Origin: CAWCLK01 sp963796225
Lineage (GTDB): Bacteria; Actinomycetota; Nitriliruptoria; Nitriliruptorales; Nitriliruptoraceae
Direction of reading: 5' to 3'
Length of the DNA stretch: 64,000 bases
Assembly (NCBI GenBank): GCA_963796225.1
Contig: CAWCLK010000054.1
Coordinates: 69,960-133,959 of the forward strand
Below, in pieces: positions 1 through 9,208 of this stretch; positions within the stretch are counted from its first letter, which is position 1; every line of letters starts with the position of its first letter. A program made the translations under genes and the position numbers. Below the pieces are notes generated by a model. That model had not been told where the DNA came from and did not search any database. It saw only the letters and a list, made by a program, of their open reading frames with translations.

Positions 1-567
1 CGGTCGGCGTGGTCGCCCTGCTCGCTCTGGTGATCGTGGCCCTGACCCCGGCGGACCTGTCCCCGACCTCCCCCGTGCTGCTCGGCGGGATCGTGGTCGC
101 GGTGGTGGCGGCGCTCGTCCTGCAGACGCCGATCAAGCGGGCGTGGCACCCGGTGACGGTCGGCCTCGACAACGCCCTGCTCGACGACCTCGCGGTCGAG
201 ATCGTCCAGCCCGAGGACGGGGCGACCGTCGAACCGGGCACCTTCGAGCTGGTCGTCGAGGCCACCGGCGGGACGCTGGGCGAGGGGTTCGTGTCCAGCG
301 GGGCGCCTGACCGACCCCGAGGAGCAGGTCGGCCTCACCATCACCGTCGTGTCCCTCGACACGGGCGAGAACACCGCCACCGTCGGTGTCCCCACCGAGG
401 ACTGCGCCGCCGGCTGCGACCGCGCGACCTACGAGGTCACCGTCGACCAGCCCGGCGAGTGGTCGGTCTTCATCGAGGCCAAGACCGCCGACACCCGGGC
501 CTTCACCCGCACCGACGGCTCCAGCGGCACGCCGACCGACAGCATCACCGTCACCGTCGCGGAGTGA
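1..567 (+). CDS. Membrane-anchored protein, 5' end outside window, frame broken near 300
   Basis: The window opens inside this gene. The visible part begins with two hydrophobic segments (LLALVIVAL and IVVAVVAALVL) and continues into a hydrophilic beta-rich domain (IVQPEDGATVEPGTFELVVEATGG ... ATYEVTVDQPGEWSVF, given here in part), which resembles an Ig-like or carboxypeptidase-regulatory-like extracytoplasmic fold. The upstream part reads in one frame to about base 300 and the rest in the next frame. Removing one G from the GGGG run at 300-303 joins them into a continuous protein ending at the TGA at 565-567. It converges with the thyX-like gene. I do not recognise the family; a C-terminal domain of a copper-resistance-type membrane protein is possible but unproven. 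Confidence 0.5.
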
Positions 568-573
568 CCCACC

Positions 574-612
574 GGTGCGGATGAGTCCCACATGCGGGAC
601 TCACCCCGCCCG
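574..612. repeat. 39-nt palindromic unit, copy 1 (GATGAGTCCC family)
   Basis: Begins GGTGCG, then arm GATGAGTCCC (580-589), a 6-nt loop, and arm GGGACTCACC (596-605), ending CCGCCCG. It lies in the convergent gap between the first gene and thyX, 61 nt from a near-identical second copy. There is no T-run, so it is a weak candidate for a terminator. Confidence 0.75.
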
Positions 613-634
613 CTCGTGAGATTGCCGGTGCAAC

Positions 635-673
635 GGTGCGGATGAGTCCCAGGATCGGGACTCATCCCGCCCG
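635..673. repeat. 39-nt palindromic unit, copy 2 (GATGAGTCCC family)
   Basis: Same 39-nt unit as at 574-612. Here the arms are a perfect 10-bp inverted repeat, GATGAGTCCC (641-650) and GGGACTCATC (657-666), around a 6-nt loop whose sequence differs from copy 1. The right arm contains the stop codon of the thyX-like gene (662-664), so the repeat overlaps coding sequence. It could act as a transcription-end hairpin for both convergent genes. Confidence 0.75.
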
Positions 674-2306
674 GTTGGCGGTGCGGCTCGCCTCGGCGGC
701 GCGCTCGGACTCCAGCCGTTCCAGCTCGGCCGCCCCGTGGTCGACGTGGCTCATGGCATCGGCGATCGCGGTGTGGCCGGCCTCGTCGCGGATGAGCTCG
801 TGCATGCGCTGGACGACGCGGCGGTAGGCGGGGTGGCCCTGCGGGGTGGAGCGCAGCTCGAGCATCTGCATGGCCGCGCGGGCGTTGAGCTGCATCACGT
901 AGCGGACGCGGTAGCCGAAGCAGACCGCGTACTGGGCCTGGGCGGGGTGGTCGGGGCGCAGCGTCTCGTACAGCTCGGCCGACCGGTCCATCGCACGGGC
1001 GTAGGCGTCGGCCACGCCCGCGTCCTCGAGCTCGGCGGGCACCTCGTGACCGTGGCGGGTCGTGAGGTCCTGCCACTCGAGGGTCAGCATCCGGTGGCGT
1101 TGCAGGTCCCGGAACCCGCCGTAGTCGCCGAGGACGTCGAAGCGGTACCAGACCCGCTCGAGTGCGCGCCCCGGCTTGTGGCGCCGGTTGGCGCGCTCGC
1201 CGACGTAGGCGGCCAGCACGCGTGCGCGGTCGTCGGCCGACAGGGCCGCGACGCGGTCGGCGACCTGGGCCTCGGGCAGGTCGGTGTGGGCGTACAGGGC
1301 CGCGGTGACCAGCGCCTGCTCGGCCGCGACCGGGTCGCGGGGCGACCAGTCGGTGAGCGTCACGAGGTCGGCCGGGGCGGCGTCGGCGTCGGCCAGCAGC
1401 TCGGCCGCGAGGGCCCGGGTGTCGCGGCGGGTGGTGGCCAGGTACTCGGACCAGACCCCGCCCCGGTCGGGGCGGTCCACGCGCGTGAGGAAGGCCGGGA
1501 TGAGGTGGCGCAGCTCGGCCAGCAGGCGGTCGCCGAGGTGGCGCGCCTCGGCCAGCTCGGAGGATCGCAGCCGCAGCAGCAGCATCTCGTAGGACTGCCC
1601 GGACGCGAACATGCCGAGGTTGGAGGTCGTGGCCGCCGGCAGCAGGCCGCGCAGCAGGTCCAGCGCCTTGGCCTTGGTCGCGTTGCGGTAGACGACGTCG
1701 GACGTCGCCTCGTCCTGCGGCCACGTCGTGCGCACCCACTCGAGGACCTGCGGGACCAGCTCGGCGTAGGTCGCGAAGATGGCGTCGAGGTGGCTCGACG
1801 TACGCCCCGGCGTGCGGTCCGGCCATCACGTCCGGGTCGCGGTAGTACCGCCAGCGGCCGTCGACCCGCATGTCGTAGGCGATGTAGCGGGTCGACTGCT
1901 CGAGGTAGGCGGCCAGCCGCCCCCACTCGAGCTGCTTGGTCATGAGGTTGCTGACCTCCTCGGCCGCCACGTGCGCCCCGCCGAGCTGGGCGACCGAGTC
2001 GTCGCCGTACTCGCTGAACACCTTCTGGTAGAGCCGGTCGGCCCGTTCGATCCCGCCGTCACCGTCCGCGTCGGCGTCCTCGGACAGGCCCTCGAGCTGC
2101 GGGACGAACTCGTCCAGGTACAGCCGTCGGATCGACTTCGGCGACCGCGAGTACCTCGCGAACAGCGCTCCCTTGACCACCTCGGGCAGGTCCGTCAGGC
2201 CGAACACGTGGTCGTCGGTGTTGGTGAACGCCCGGGACAGCACCGCCCGCTCGGCGTCCGTGAACTGGTCCTGCGGCGGCGGGACGGGGCGGGCGTCGAG
2301 GTCCAC
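662..2306 (-). CDS. thyX: Long-form FAD-dependent thymidylate synthase-like protein (ThyX family)
   Basis: About 547 residues, twice the size of classical ThyX, matching the long two-domain actinobacterial form. The N-terminal half has EQSTRY near residue 137, like the SxNExSxRY part of the ThyX motif but with WGR where RHR is expected. The C-terminal half has QRHR near residue 402 without the following serine/NExS part. The two half-motifs therefore sit in different domains. GTG at 2304-2306 is chosen because GGGAG lies 5 nt upstream; a much longer upstream reading frame is non-coding. The frame breaks near 1792: deleting one base of GG there joins ...GAYVE to HLDAIF. Family role is reductive methylation of dUMP; whether this long form is catalytic is not shown by the sequence. 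Confidence 0.72.
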
Positions 2307-2355
2307 GAGGGCTCCCAGGAGGTGGCGGTCCACGCTGCCGGCCGAGGCTAGCCCC

Positions 2356-2466
2356 GCGCCCCGCCACCCCCTCCCATCCGGAGCGCTCGGGCCGGACCGC
2401 GCCCCGCCACCCCCTCCCATCCATGGCCAGGCGGGGCGGGGCGCGCCCCGCCACCCCCTCCCATCC
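2356..2466. repeat. Three 24-nt direct repeats, G-rich on the minus strand
   Basis: Copies at 2356-2379, 2399-2422 and 2443-2466, each reading GCGCCCCGCCACC then CCCTCCCATCC, with a period of 43-44 nt. On the minus strand each copy has four G-runs separated by 1-2 bases, so it could form a G-quadruplex. They lie 50-160 nt upstream of the thyX-like start codon and just left of palindrome A. Confidence 0.8.
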
Positions 2467-2485
2467 GGCACCTCCGTCGCGTTGC

Positions 2486-2524
2486 TGCGGAGCTTTCGCT
2501 CATCTGACGAGCGGAACGTCCGCA
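2486..2524. repeat. 39-nt palindrome A (TGCGGA...TCCGCA family)
   Basis: Left arm TGCGGAGCTTTCGCTC and right arm GAGCGGAACGTCCGCA form an imperfect hairpin around CATCTGAC-type centre sequence. It is the first of four 39-nt copies. It starts exactly 73 nt before copy B. Confidence 0.8.
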
Positions 2525-2558
2525 TCAACGGTGACTGGACGGCGAGGTCGAGGGTTCG

Positions 2559-2597
2559 TGCGGAGGTTGCGCTCTGATGGTGCGCGAAACCTCCGCA
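2559..2597. repeat. 39-nt palindrome B, overlapping the start of the AbiEi/DUF559-like gene
   Basis: Left arm TGCGGAGGTTGCGC, right arm GCGCGAAACCTCCGCA. The ATG at 2577 sits in the loop, so either the hairpin covers the start codon or the real start is downstream at 2673. Start-to-start distance from copy A is 73 nt. Confidence 0.8.
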
Positions 2598-3581
2598 GCT
2601 CCCGGCGCACGGGTCGTCCACACCTCGGGGATCGAGTGGTCGCGGACCCGGGCTCTGGCTCGACACTTCGGCATGAACCCCATCGAGCTGGCGCGGCTGG
2701 CCGCCCGCCACGACCACGTCCTCGGCCCCTCCGTCCGGGCCGAGGCGGACGTCAGTCCTGCAACGTGGGGGCGACTGCTTCGGAGCCCGGGCGTCGATCG
2801 GCCGTTCCGGGGCGTGGGCGTCCTCCCCGGCAGCACCGACCGGAGCCTGTCGCGCATGCGTGCCGCCCTCCACGCGGTGCGCTGCGACGCGGCCGTGACC
2901 GGGTGGTCGGCGGCGTTCCTGTACGGGTTGGTCACCGCCGCCCCGACCGACGTGCACCTGCTCACACGACACGGAGCGAGCATTGCCCGCCGTGACGGCC
3001 TCCACGTCACCGAGTCCAGCACCTGGCCGGAGGGCATGCGCGTCCAGCACGGAATCCAGGTCGTCCCAGCGGGGCGGATGCTCGCCGACCTCGCGGCCGC
3101 GACGGACGCAGACGCGCTCCTCGACCTGGCGATCGACGCCCGCTTCGCCGGTGACCTGACACGCGGCCACCTCGACCGCGAGCTCGCGGCCCGGCGACGC
3201 TTTCCCGGCCGCGCGACCTTCCGGGTCATCGCCGACGAGCTTCGCGAGGACACCAGCGACTCCGGGTTCGAGCACCGGGCCCGTCACCGCCTCGGTGACC
3301 GTGGCATGGCCCCCGACCCCGGCCAGCACGAGCTCGTGGTGGCGGGGCGGACCCGGCGGATCGACCTGCCCTACCGCGACCAGCGGGTGGGCCTCGAGTG
3401 CCTCGGCCTGGCCGCCCACTCAGGCCGGCGGGCCTTCGACGAGGACGCACGTCGCCGAAACGACTTCGCGGAGCACGGCGAGTGGCTCATCCTCGAGCTC
3501 ACGTGGACCATGTTCCACCGCGGCTGGGAAGACTTCGCAGCCCGCCTCGACCGCGTGCTGCGAGCCCGCGCCCCGCGCTGA
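2577..3581 (+). CDS. AbiEi-like winged-helix protein with Vsr/DUF559-like C-terminal domain
   Basis: 334 residues from ATG 2577, or 302 from the internal ATG at 2673 (MNPIELARLAARHD), which begins closer to where AbiEi-type winged helices normally start; neither start has a strong ribosome site. The middle part (AVTGWSAAFLYGL, then DVHLLT) matches actinobacterial AbiEi-type proteins. The C-terminal part has IDLPY, LECLG and a DFAEHGEWLILELTW segment, the pattern of the Vsr/DUF559 nuclease-like fold with acidic residues at the expected sites. Such proteins are usually solitary in actinobacteria, and no AbiEii toxin is seen here. The gene is bracketed by two pairs of 39-nt palindromes, suggesting it moves or is regulated as a unit. 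Function unknown; antitoxin-like regulator or nuclease are the two readings. Confidence 0.65.
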   Translation: MVRETSAAPGARVVHTSGIEWSRTRALARHFGMNPIELARLAARHDHVLGPSVRAEADVSPATWGRLLRSPGVDRPFRGVGVLPGSTDRSLSRMRAALHAVRCDAAVTGWSAAFLYGLVTAAPTDVHLLTRHGASIARRDGLHVTESSTWPEGMRVQHGIQVVPAGRMLADLAAATDADALLDLAIDARFAGDLTRGHLDRELAARRRFPGRATFRVIADELREDTSDSGFEHRARHRLGDRGMAPDPGQHELVVAGRTRRIDLPYRDQRVGLECLGLAAHSGRRAFDEDARRRNDFAEHGEWLILELTWTMFHRGWEDFAARLDRVLRARAPR

Positions 3582-3601
3582 CGGGCTGCGACCCGCGTTG
3601 G

Positions 3602-3640
3602 TGCGGAACTTCCCGTCATCTCGTGAGCGGAAGCTCCGCA
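3602..3640. repeat. 39-nt palindrome C
   Basis: Left arm TGCGGAACTTCCCGTC, right arm GAGCGGAAGCTCCGCA. Located 20 nt after the stop of the AbiEi/DUF559-like gene and exactly 73 nt before copy D. Flanks (TTGG before, GCA after) agree with the other copies. Confidence 0.8.
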
Positions 3641-3674
3641 GCACGTGCGTCGGGGCGCCCGAGACCGAGGTTGG

Positions 3675-3713
3675 TGCGGAGGTTTCGCGCATCTCGTGAG
3701 CGAAAGCTCCGCA
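3675..3713. repeat. 39-nt palindrome D
   Basis: Left arm TGCGGAGGTTTCGCGC, right arm GAGCGAAAGCTCCGCA, with TTGG before and GCAA after, so the symmetry extends to the flanks. Best-preserved copy of the family. Confidence 0.8.
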
Positions 3714-3823
3714 GCAATCCCTCCGGGGGCACGGGGCGCGGGGCGGGCTCCGGGTGGGGCGGGCTGCGGGGCGCGGGGTGGGCTGCGGGGCTCGGGGCGG
3801 CGGGGCGGCGGGGCGGCGGGGCG
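3714..3823. other. G-rich low-complexity spacer
   Basis: Between palindrome D and the stop of the SDR gene lies a run dominated by GGGGCG, GGGGCGGCG and GGGCTGCG units. No open reading frame with coding character is apparent. The plus strand could form G-quadruplexes; it may slow or end transcription. Confidence 0.6.
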
Positions 3824-4600
3824 CTACAGGCCGCGGATGGCGCCGCCGTCGACGGCCCAGGCCTGGCCGGTGACGTAGGAGGCGGCCGGGGAGAGCAGGA
3901 AGGCGCCGACGCGGCCGAGCTCGTCGGGGTCGCCCACGCGGCGCAGCGGGATGGCCTCGGCGGCGTCGCGGCGGACCTCGTCGAAGGTGCGGCCCTGGCT
4001 GTCGGCGAGGGAGCGGTGCAGGTCGTCGAGGCGATCGGTGGCGAAGCGGCCCGGCAGCAGGGCGTTGACGCGCACGCCCCGTGGGCCGAGCTCGTCGGCC
4101 AGGGTCTTGACGTAGCCCCAGACGGCGGGGCGGGCCACGTTGGAGGTGGCCAGGCCGCTGACGGGCTCGACCGAGGTCGTCGAGGTCAGCGCGACCATCG
4201 CGCCGCCCTCGCCCAGGACCTCGCCGAAGGCACGGAGCAGGCGGATGGGTGCGGCGGCGGCCAGCAGCAGCGCGTCGTCGAGCTCGCCGTCGGTCATCGC
4301 GCCCGCCGAACCCGCGGCGGGACCACCATGCGAGACGAACAGCCCGTCGACGCGCCCGAAGGCCCGGTCGGCCTCCTCGAGCAGCTCGGCCGGGGTGGTG
4401 CGCGCCGTGATGTCGGCGGTCAGGCCGTGGGCGTGGTCGGGTCCCCCGAGCGCGGCCACCGCGGCCTCGACCCGCCCCGGGGTCCGGGAGGCGACGAGCA
4501 CGCGGGCGCCCTCGTCGACCAGTGCGGCGGCCACGGCCGCACCGAGGCCGGAGGTGCCACCGGTGACGACGACCACGCGGTCGGTCAGCTGCAGGTCCAT
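3824..4600 (-). CDS. Atypical short-chain dehydrogenase/reductase (SDR)
   Basis: 258 residues starting MDLQLTDRVVVVTGG. The N-terminal Rossmann motif TGGTSGLG and NAG-region equivalent (SHGGPAAG) support NAD(P) binding. The catalytic strand has STTS, but where classical SDRs have YxxxK the sequence reads SNVARPAVWGYVKTLADE: aligning on the following LA.EL segment puts Ser at the Tyr position and Arg at the Lys position. It therefore belongs to the divergent SDRs that lack the classical tetrad, and its reaction cannot be named. C-terminal PGRFATDR and YVTGQAWAVDGG are typical of the family. It lies 34 nt downstream of the SGNH hydrolase gene on the same strand, probably one transcript. Confidence 0.8.
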   Translation of the reverse strand: MDLQLTDRVVVVTGGTSGLGAAVAAALVDEGARVLVASRTPGRVEAAVAALGGPDHAHGLTADITARTTPAELLEEADRAFGRVDGLFVSHGGPAAGSAGAMTDGELDDALLLAAAAPIRLLRAFGEVLGEGGAMVALTSTTSVEPVSGLATSNVARPAVWGYVKTLADELGPRGVRVNALLPGRFATDRLDDLHRSLADSQGRTFDEVRRDAAEAIPLRRVGDPDELGRVGAFLLSPAASYVTGQAWAVDGGAIRGL

Positions 4601-4634
4601 GGGCTGCTCCAGGGTCGAGGGGACGTGAGTGGGG

Positions 4635-5468
4635 TCAGGGCTGCGGTCCACGCGGGGCGAGCGGGCGGGCCAGCACCTCGGCGGCGTGGTCCAGCAGGGC
4701 CTCGACGACCAGCCGGGCCATGGCGGCGTGGCCGGTCTCGCCGGGATGGAACCCGTCGCCACCGAACATGGTGGCGTCCGGCCGTGGCAGGGGCACGACG
4801 ACGAGGTCGCGCCCCGCCGCCGCCCGTCGCTGGGCGCGTGCCACCCGACGGCACGACCATCCCACCAGGCGAGCCAGGGGCCAGCCGAAGCCGGGCGCGG
4901 CACCGAGGTCGGGACAGGGCACGAATGCGACCAGCGCCCCGTCGCCGGCGTCCTCGACGGCGTCGAGCAGGGCGGTCGTGCTCGCCCGGACCTCGTCGGG
5001 CGGCACCCGCCCGATGGCGTCGTTGACGCCGACCGACACGACGACGACGTCCGGGTCGGCGGCGCGGACCAGCGGGACCTGCTCGGTGCGCACGTCGGCC
5101 GTGCGGTGCCCGTCGGTGGCCAGCGAGGTCACCGCGACGCGGCGCCCCGTCGCGGCGGCCAGCCCCCGGGCGACCTGTTGCGGGAAGGCCGTCGCGGCGT
5201 CGGTGAGGCCGTACCCTCGGGCGGCCGAGTCCCCCAGCACCAGCAGCCGTACCGGCTCGCCGAGGCCCTCCCCGACCGTCGCGGACCGTTCGAGGTCGTG
5301 GGCGTGCTCCTGCGCCGTCCGCCGCATGCGCTGGATCCGGACCACGGTGGCGCCGACGAGCATGGTCGTCCCGGCGCCCAGCACCCCCGCCACCAGGCGC
5401 CCCGCCCCGCGCCGACCGGTGGCGCGAGACGACCCGGCGGCAGGACGAGGGGCACGAGACATGAGCAT
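4635..5468 (-). CDS. SGNH/GDSL-family hydrolase with N-terminal membrane anchor
   Basis: 277 residues. Block I is LVLGDSAARGYG with the nucleophile Ser, block III is VGVNDAIG with Asn, and block V is DGFHPGETGHA with the Asp/His pair, so the full SGNH esterase set is present. Residues about 22-42 (GRLVAGVLGAGTTMLVGATVV) form one hydrophobic segment, implying a membrane-anchored enzyme with the catalytic domain following it. Two in-frame ATGs (5468 and 5462) could start it. Substrate unknown; deacylation of a lipid or cell-surface sugar is typical. It is transcribed toward the SDR gene and divergently from the ABC exporter. Confidence 0.8.
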   Translation of the reverse strand: MLMSRAPRPAAGSSRATGRRGAGRLVAGVLGAGTTMLVGATVVRIQRMRRTAQEHAHDLERSATVGEGLGEPVRLLVLGDSAARGYGLTDAATAFPQQVARGLAAATGRRVAVTSLATDGHRTADVRTEQVPLVRAADPDVVVVSVGVNDAIGRVPPDEVRASTTALLDAVEDAGDGALVAFVPCPDLGAAPGFGWPLARLVGWSCRRVARAQRRAAAGRDLVVVPLPRPDATMFGGDGFHPGETGHAAMARLVVEALLDHAAEVLARPLAPRGPQP

Positions 5469-5569
5469 GGTCGGCGCAGGCTAGCCCCGCCCCGGGCACA
5501 TCCCGGCCGGGGCGCGCGTTGCACCCGCGAACGCCCGGCGATCCCGGGATCGACCCTTCGGAGATCCGC

Positions 5570-7442
5570 ATGAGCATGCACGGCGCCTGGGGCCTGCGCC
5601 GCCTCGGTGACATCGACGGCGTGGGCACCCGCGGACTCGACCGTGCCGTCGTGAAGCGTGCCTGGGGGCTGACCCGGCCGTACCGACGCCGCCTGGCCGG
5701 CTTCATCGGCCTGATCGTGGTCGGGGCGACCCTCGGGGCGCTGCCGCCGCAGCTGATCAAGATCGCGGTGGACCGCGCCATCCCGGGCGGGGACCTGCAC
5801 CTGCTCAACCTCATCTTCGCGGGGATGCTCGGCATCGGGCTCGGGATGGCCGTGCTGTCGATGTTCGAGCGGTGGCTGTCGTCGACCATCGGCGAGGGCT
5901 TCATCCACGACCTGCGCGTGATGCTGTACGAGCACGTGCAGCGCATGCCGCTGGCGTTCTTCACCCGCACCCAGACCGGGGCGCTGATCACCCGGCTGAA
6001 CAACGACGTGGTCGGGGCGCAACGGGCCCTGACCGGCACGCTCGGCGGCATCGTCGACAACCTGATCTCGGTGTCCGTCACGCTGGTGTTCATGTTCGCG
6101 CTCGAGTGGCGCGTCACGCTGCTGGCGCTGGCCCTGCTGCCGCTGTTCGTCGATCCCGGCCCGCATCGTCGGCGTGCGGCTGCAGCACCTCTCGCGCGAG
6201 GGGATGAGGATCAACGCCGAGATGAACACCGTCATGACCGAACGGTTCAACGTCTCCGGGGCGCTGCTGGTCAAGCTGTTCGGTCGCGTGCCCACCGAGA
6301 CCCGCCTGTTCGGCGGCAAGGCCCGCCGGGTCGCCGACATCGGCGTCAAGCAGGCCATCGCGGGGCGCGCCCTGTTCGCCGCGCTCGGGTTCATCGGCAC
6401 GGCCGCCACCGCGGTCGTCTACCTCGTGGGCGGACGCATCGCGATCAGCTCCCCGACCATCGAGGTGGGGACCGTCGTCGCCCTCGCCCTGTACGTCACG
6501 CAGCTGTACGGACCGCTCGCCCAGCTGTCCAACGCCCGCGTCGACCTGATGACGGCCCTGGTCTCCTTCGAACGGGTCTTCGAGGTCACCGACCTGCCCC
6601 ACGCCATCGCCGAGGCGCCCGACGCCCGGCCGCTGCAGGACCCCCGCGGCCACGTGCGGTTCGAGGACGTCTGGTTCCGCTACCCCGCGGCGACGGGATC
6701 GACGCTGGAGTCGCTGGAGGGGCCCCGGTCCGACCACGGCGACGCGGCGTCCGACTGGATCCTGCAGGGCGTGGAGCTCGACGCCCCGCCGGGCACGATG
6801 GTGGCGTTGGTCGGCCCGTCGGGCGCGGGCAAGACCACGATGTCCATGCTGGTGCCCCGCATCCACGACGTGACGCAGGGCGCGGTCACCATCGACGGCC
6901 AGGACGTCCGCGAGGTGACGCTGGACTCCCTGGCCGACGCCGTCGGCGTGGTCACCCAGGACCCGCACCTGTTCCACGACTCGATCGCGGCCAACCTGCG
7001 CTACGCCCACCCCGACGCCACGGACGACGAGCTCGTCGCGGCCTGCCGGGCCGCCCGGATCCACGACGTCATCGCCCGCCTGCCCGACGGCTACGACACG
7101 GTGGTCGGCGAGCGCGGGTACCGGCTCTCCGGCGGCGAGAAGCAGCGGGTGGCCATCGCGCGCGTCATCCTCAAGGACCCGGCGGTGGTGATCCTCGACG
7201 AGGCGACCGCCCACCTCGACTCCGAGTCCGAGCGCCACGTCCAGGCGGCCCTCAAGGAGATCCTCCGGGACCGAACCAGCCTGGTGATCGCGCACCGCCT
7301 GTCGACGATCGTCGAGGCCGACGAGATCCTGGTCCTCGACCAGGGCCAGGTCGTCGAACGGGGCACCCACACCGAGCTGGTCGTGGCTGGCGGGCTCTAC
7401 GCCGAGCTGGCCCGGACCCAGTTGGCCGCGGCGGAGCGCTGA
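5570..7442 (+). CDS. ABC exporter, fused transmembrane and ATPase domains
   Basis: About 623 residues. The N-terminal half is a six-helix exporter-type membrane domain; the C-terminal half carries Walker A GPSGAGKTT (near residue 414), Q-loop VVTQDPHLF, signature LSGGEKQR (near 518), Walker B VVILDEAT and the H-loop histidine in IAHRLST. Half-transporter layout, so it should act as a dimer exporting lipid, peptide or drug; the substrate is not evident. ATG at 5570 is chosen because GGAG precedes it by 6 nt. The frame changes near 6152: dropping the G in GTCGATC restores LPLFVIPARIVGVRLQHL. No partner gene is adjacent. Confidence 0.85.
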
Positions 7443-7530
7443 GAACGCACGCAGGCCGGCACCCTTCACCCACCGAGCCGCCCTGCCGACGAAACTCCCA
7501 TCGGCATCCCCCTCCCGTCGGGCTCGCACC

Positions 7531-9208
7531 GTGGACGTCGCGCGCGTGTCACCGCCCCCTCCCCCGCTCGGGGGTGGGTGGGCGGTGCGCGTGATCATCG
7601 CGACCCTCGCAGCCGCCGTCGCCACCGCGTCCATGCCGGCGGACGAGGCGACCGTGCCGGTCGTGCTGTCCGCCGCGATGCCCCTGGTCGCCGGGCTGCT
7701 GACGTGGGCCACCCGCGACCGGCGTTCACCCCGGTGGCTGCCGCGCCCGGTCCTGCTGGGCGACGCCGTGATCGCCGCCCTGGTCGTGCTCACCGCGGCA
7801 CCCGTCCGGGTGGCGATGGCCGTCATGCTGCTGCCGTTGTTCGTCGCCGGGGCCGTCTCGTCGCGACTGGCCGACCTCGTGCTGGTCACCCTGCTCGGGA
7901 CGACCGCGGTCGTCGGCCTCGTCGGTGCCCCCATCCCGGCTCGCGGCGTGCTCGGCGTCACCGTGGCGGTGACGGCGGTGGCGGTGGCCGTGCAGGGCCG
8001 GCAGCTGCGGCGTGCCGTGACGGGCGGCAGCCAGCGCATCGCGTTCCTGTCCGGCCGCTCACGGGCGCTGCTCCAGGGGGTCACCGAGGCCCTGCTCGTC
8101 ACCACGCCGTCGGGACGGATCCTCGACGGCAACCAGCCCGCGGTCGACCTGGCCGGGGGCAGCGGCCTCGTGGGGCGCAGCTGCTCGGACGTGCTGGGCC
8201 TGCACCGTGACCACGCACTGCTGGACTGCAGCCGCTGCCCGCTCGCCGAGGAACCGGGCCACGACCTCGAGGTCTGGACCGAGGACGGCGACGGCAACCG
8301 CACCACCCTGCTGGCGCGCGTGCAGCCGATCACGAACCGTCACGGGCGCGTCATCGAGCTGCTGCACTCCTTCCGCGACGTGTCCGAGATCGCGCGTGCC
8401 CGGGACGCCGAGAACACCTTCCTGGCCACCGCCTCGCACGAGCTGAAGACCCCGCTGACCGTGATCCGCGGCTCCGCCGAGACCCTGGCCGCCCGCGACG
8501 AGCTCCCGGCGGAGGTCCGCGACCGGCTGCTGACGGCCATCGTCGGCAAGTCCGCCGAGCTGGACGTGATGATCGGCCGCCTGTTGCAGGCCAGCCGCCT
8601 TCGCGCGGGGATCACCGACGTGGAGCTGGCCGACGTCGAGGTCACCGCGGTGGTCGGCCGGCAGGTCGACGTCCTCGACCGGGCCAGCCCCGACCACCAC
8701 CTGACGTGGGTGGCCGACGCGCCGGTCCCGTTCGCGCACGCGGATGCCGAGGCGCTCGCCGTCGTCCTCGACCACCTGCTCGAGAACGCACGCAAGTACT
8801 CAGCCCGACGGCGGGGACATCGTCACCCACGTGACCCACGACGACCACGACGTCGTCGTCGAGGTCACCGACCACGGGATCGGCATGACCGTCGAGCAGC
8901 AGCGCCACTGCTTCGACCGGTTCTGGCAGGGCCGCACCGGCGACCGGCGACGCTTCGGCGGCACCGGCGTCGGGCTGTTCCTGGTCCGCGAGCTCGTCCT
9001 CGCGATGGGCGGCCGGGTCGTGGTGACCTCGCAGCTCGGCGTCGGCAGCACCTTCACGGTCCGCCTGCCCCGGGTCGACGCCGCCGCCCGCCCCGCGCCC
9101 GAGCCGGTGGACGAGCACGGACTCAGCATGATCGAGGAGTTCATGTCCCAGGTGGGCGTGACCCCCGGCAGTCCCCGGCCCTCGCAGCCCGATCGGACGC
9201 CGTCGTGA
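7531..9208 (+). CDS. Membrane histidine kinase with PAS domain
   Basis: About 558 residues. Several hydrophobic segments fill residues 18-155, a PAS-like domain follows (about 175-290, with a CSRC pair), then a HisKA helix with ASHELKTPLT (His 303) and an HATPase_c domain with the N-box ENARKYS, G1 DHGIGM and G2 GGTGVGL. The frame breaks near 8802, where removing one base rejoins ENARKYS to PDGGDIV. No response regulator is adjacent, so it is an orphan kinase as far as can be seen. Its stop overlaps the GTG start of the following membrane protein by the GTGA arrangement, so the two are translationally coupled. Confidence 0.85.

Noticed and set aside
2307..3419. N-terminal extension of the thyX-like frame upstream of 2306
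   Set aside because: It reads through the palindromes and the AbiEi/DUF559-like gene on the other strand, and the family's length fits the GTG at 2306.
2577..3581. Complete AbiE toxin-antitoxin system
   Set aside because: No AbiEii nucleotidyltransferase toxin on either side; the neighbour genes are thyX-like and an SDR.
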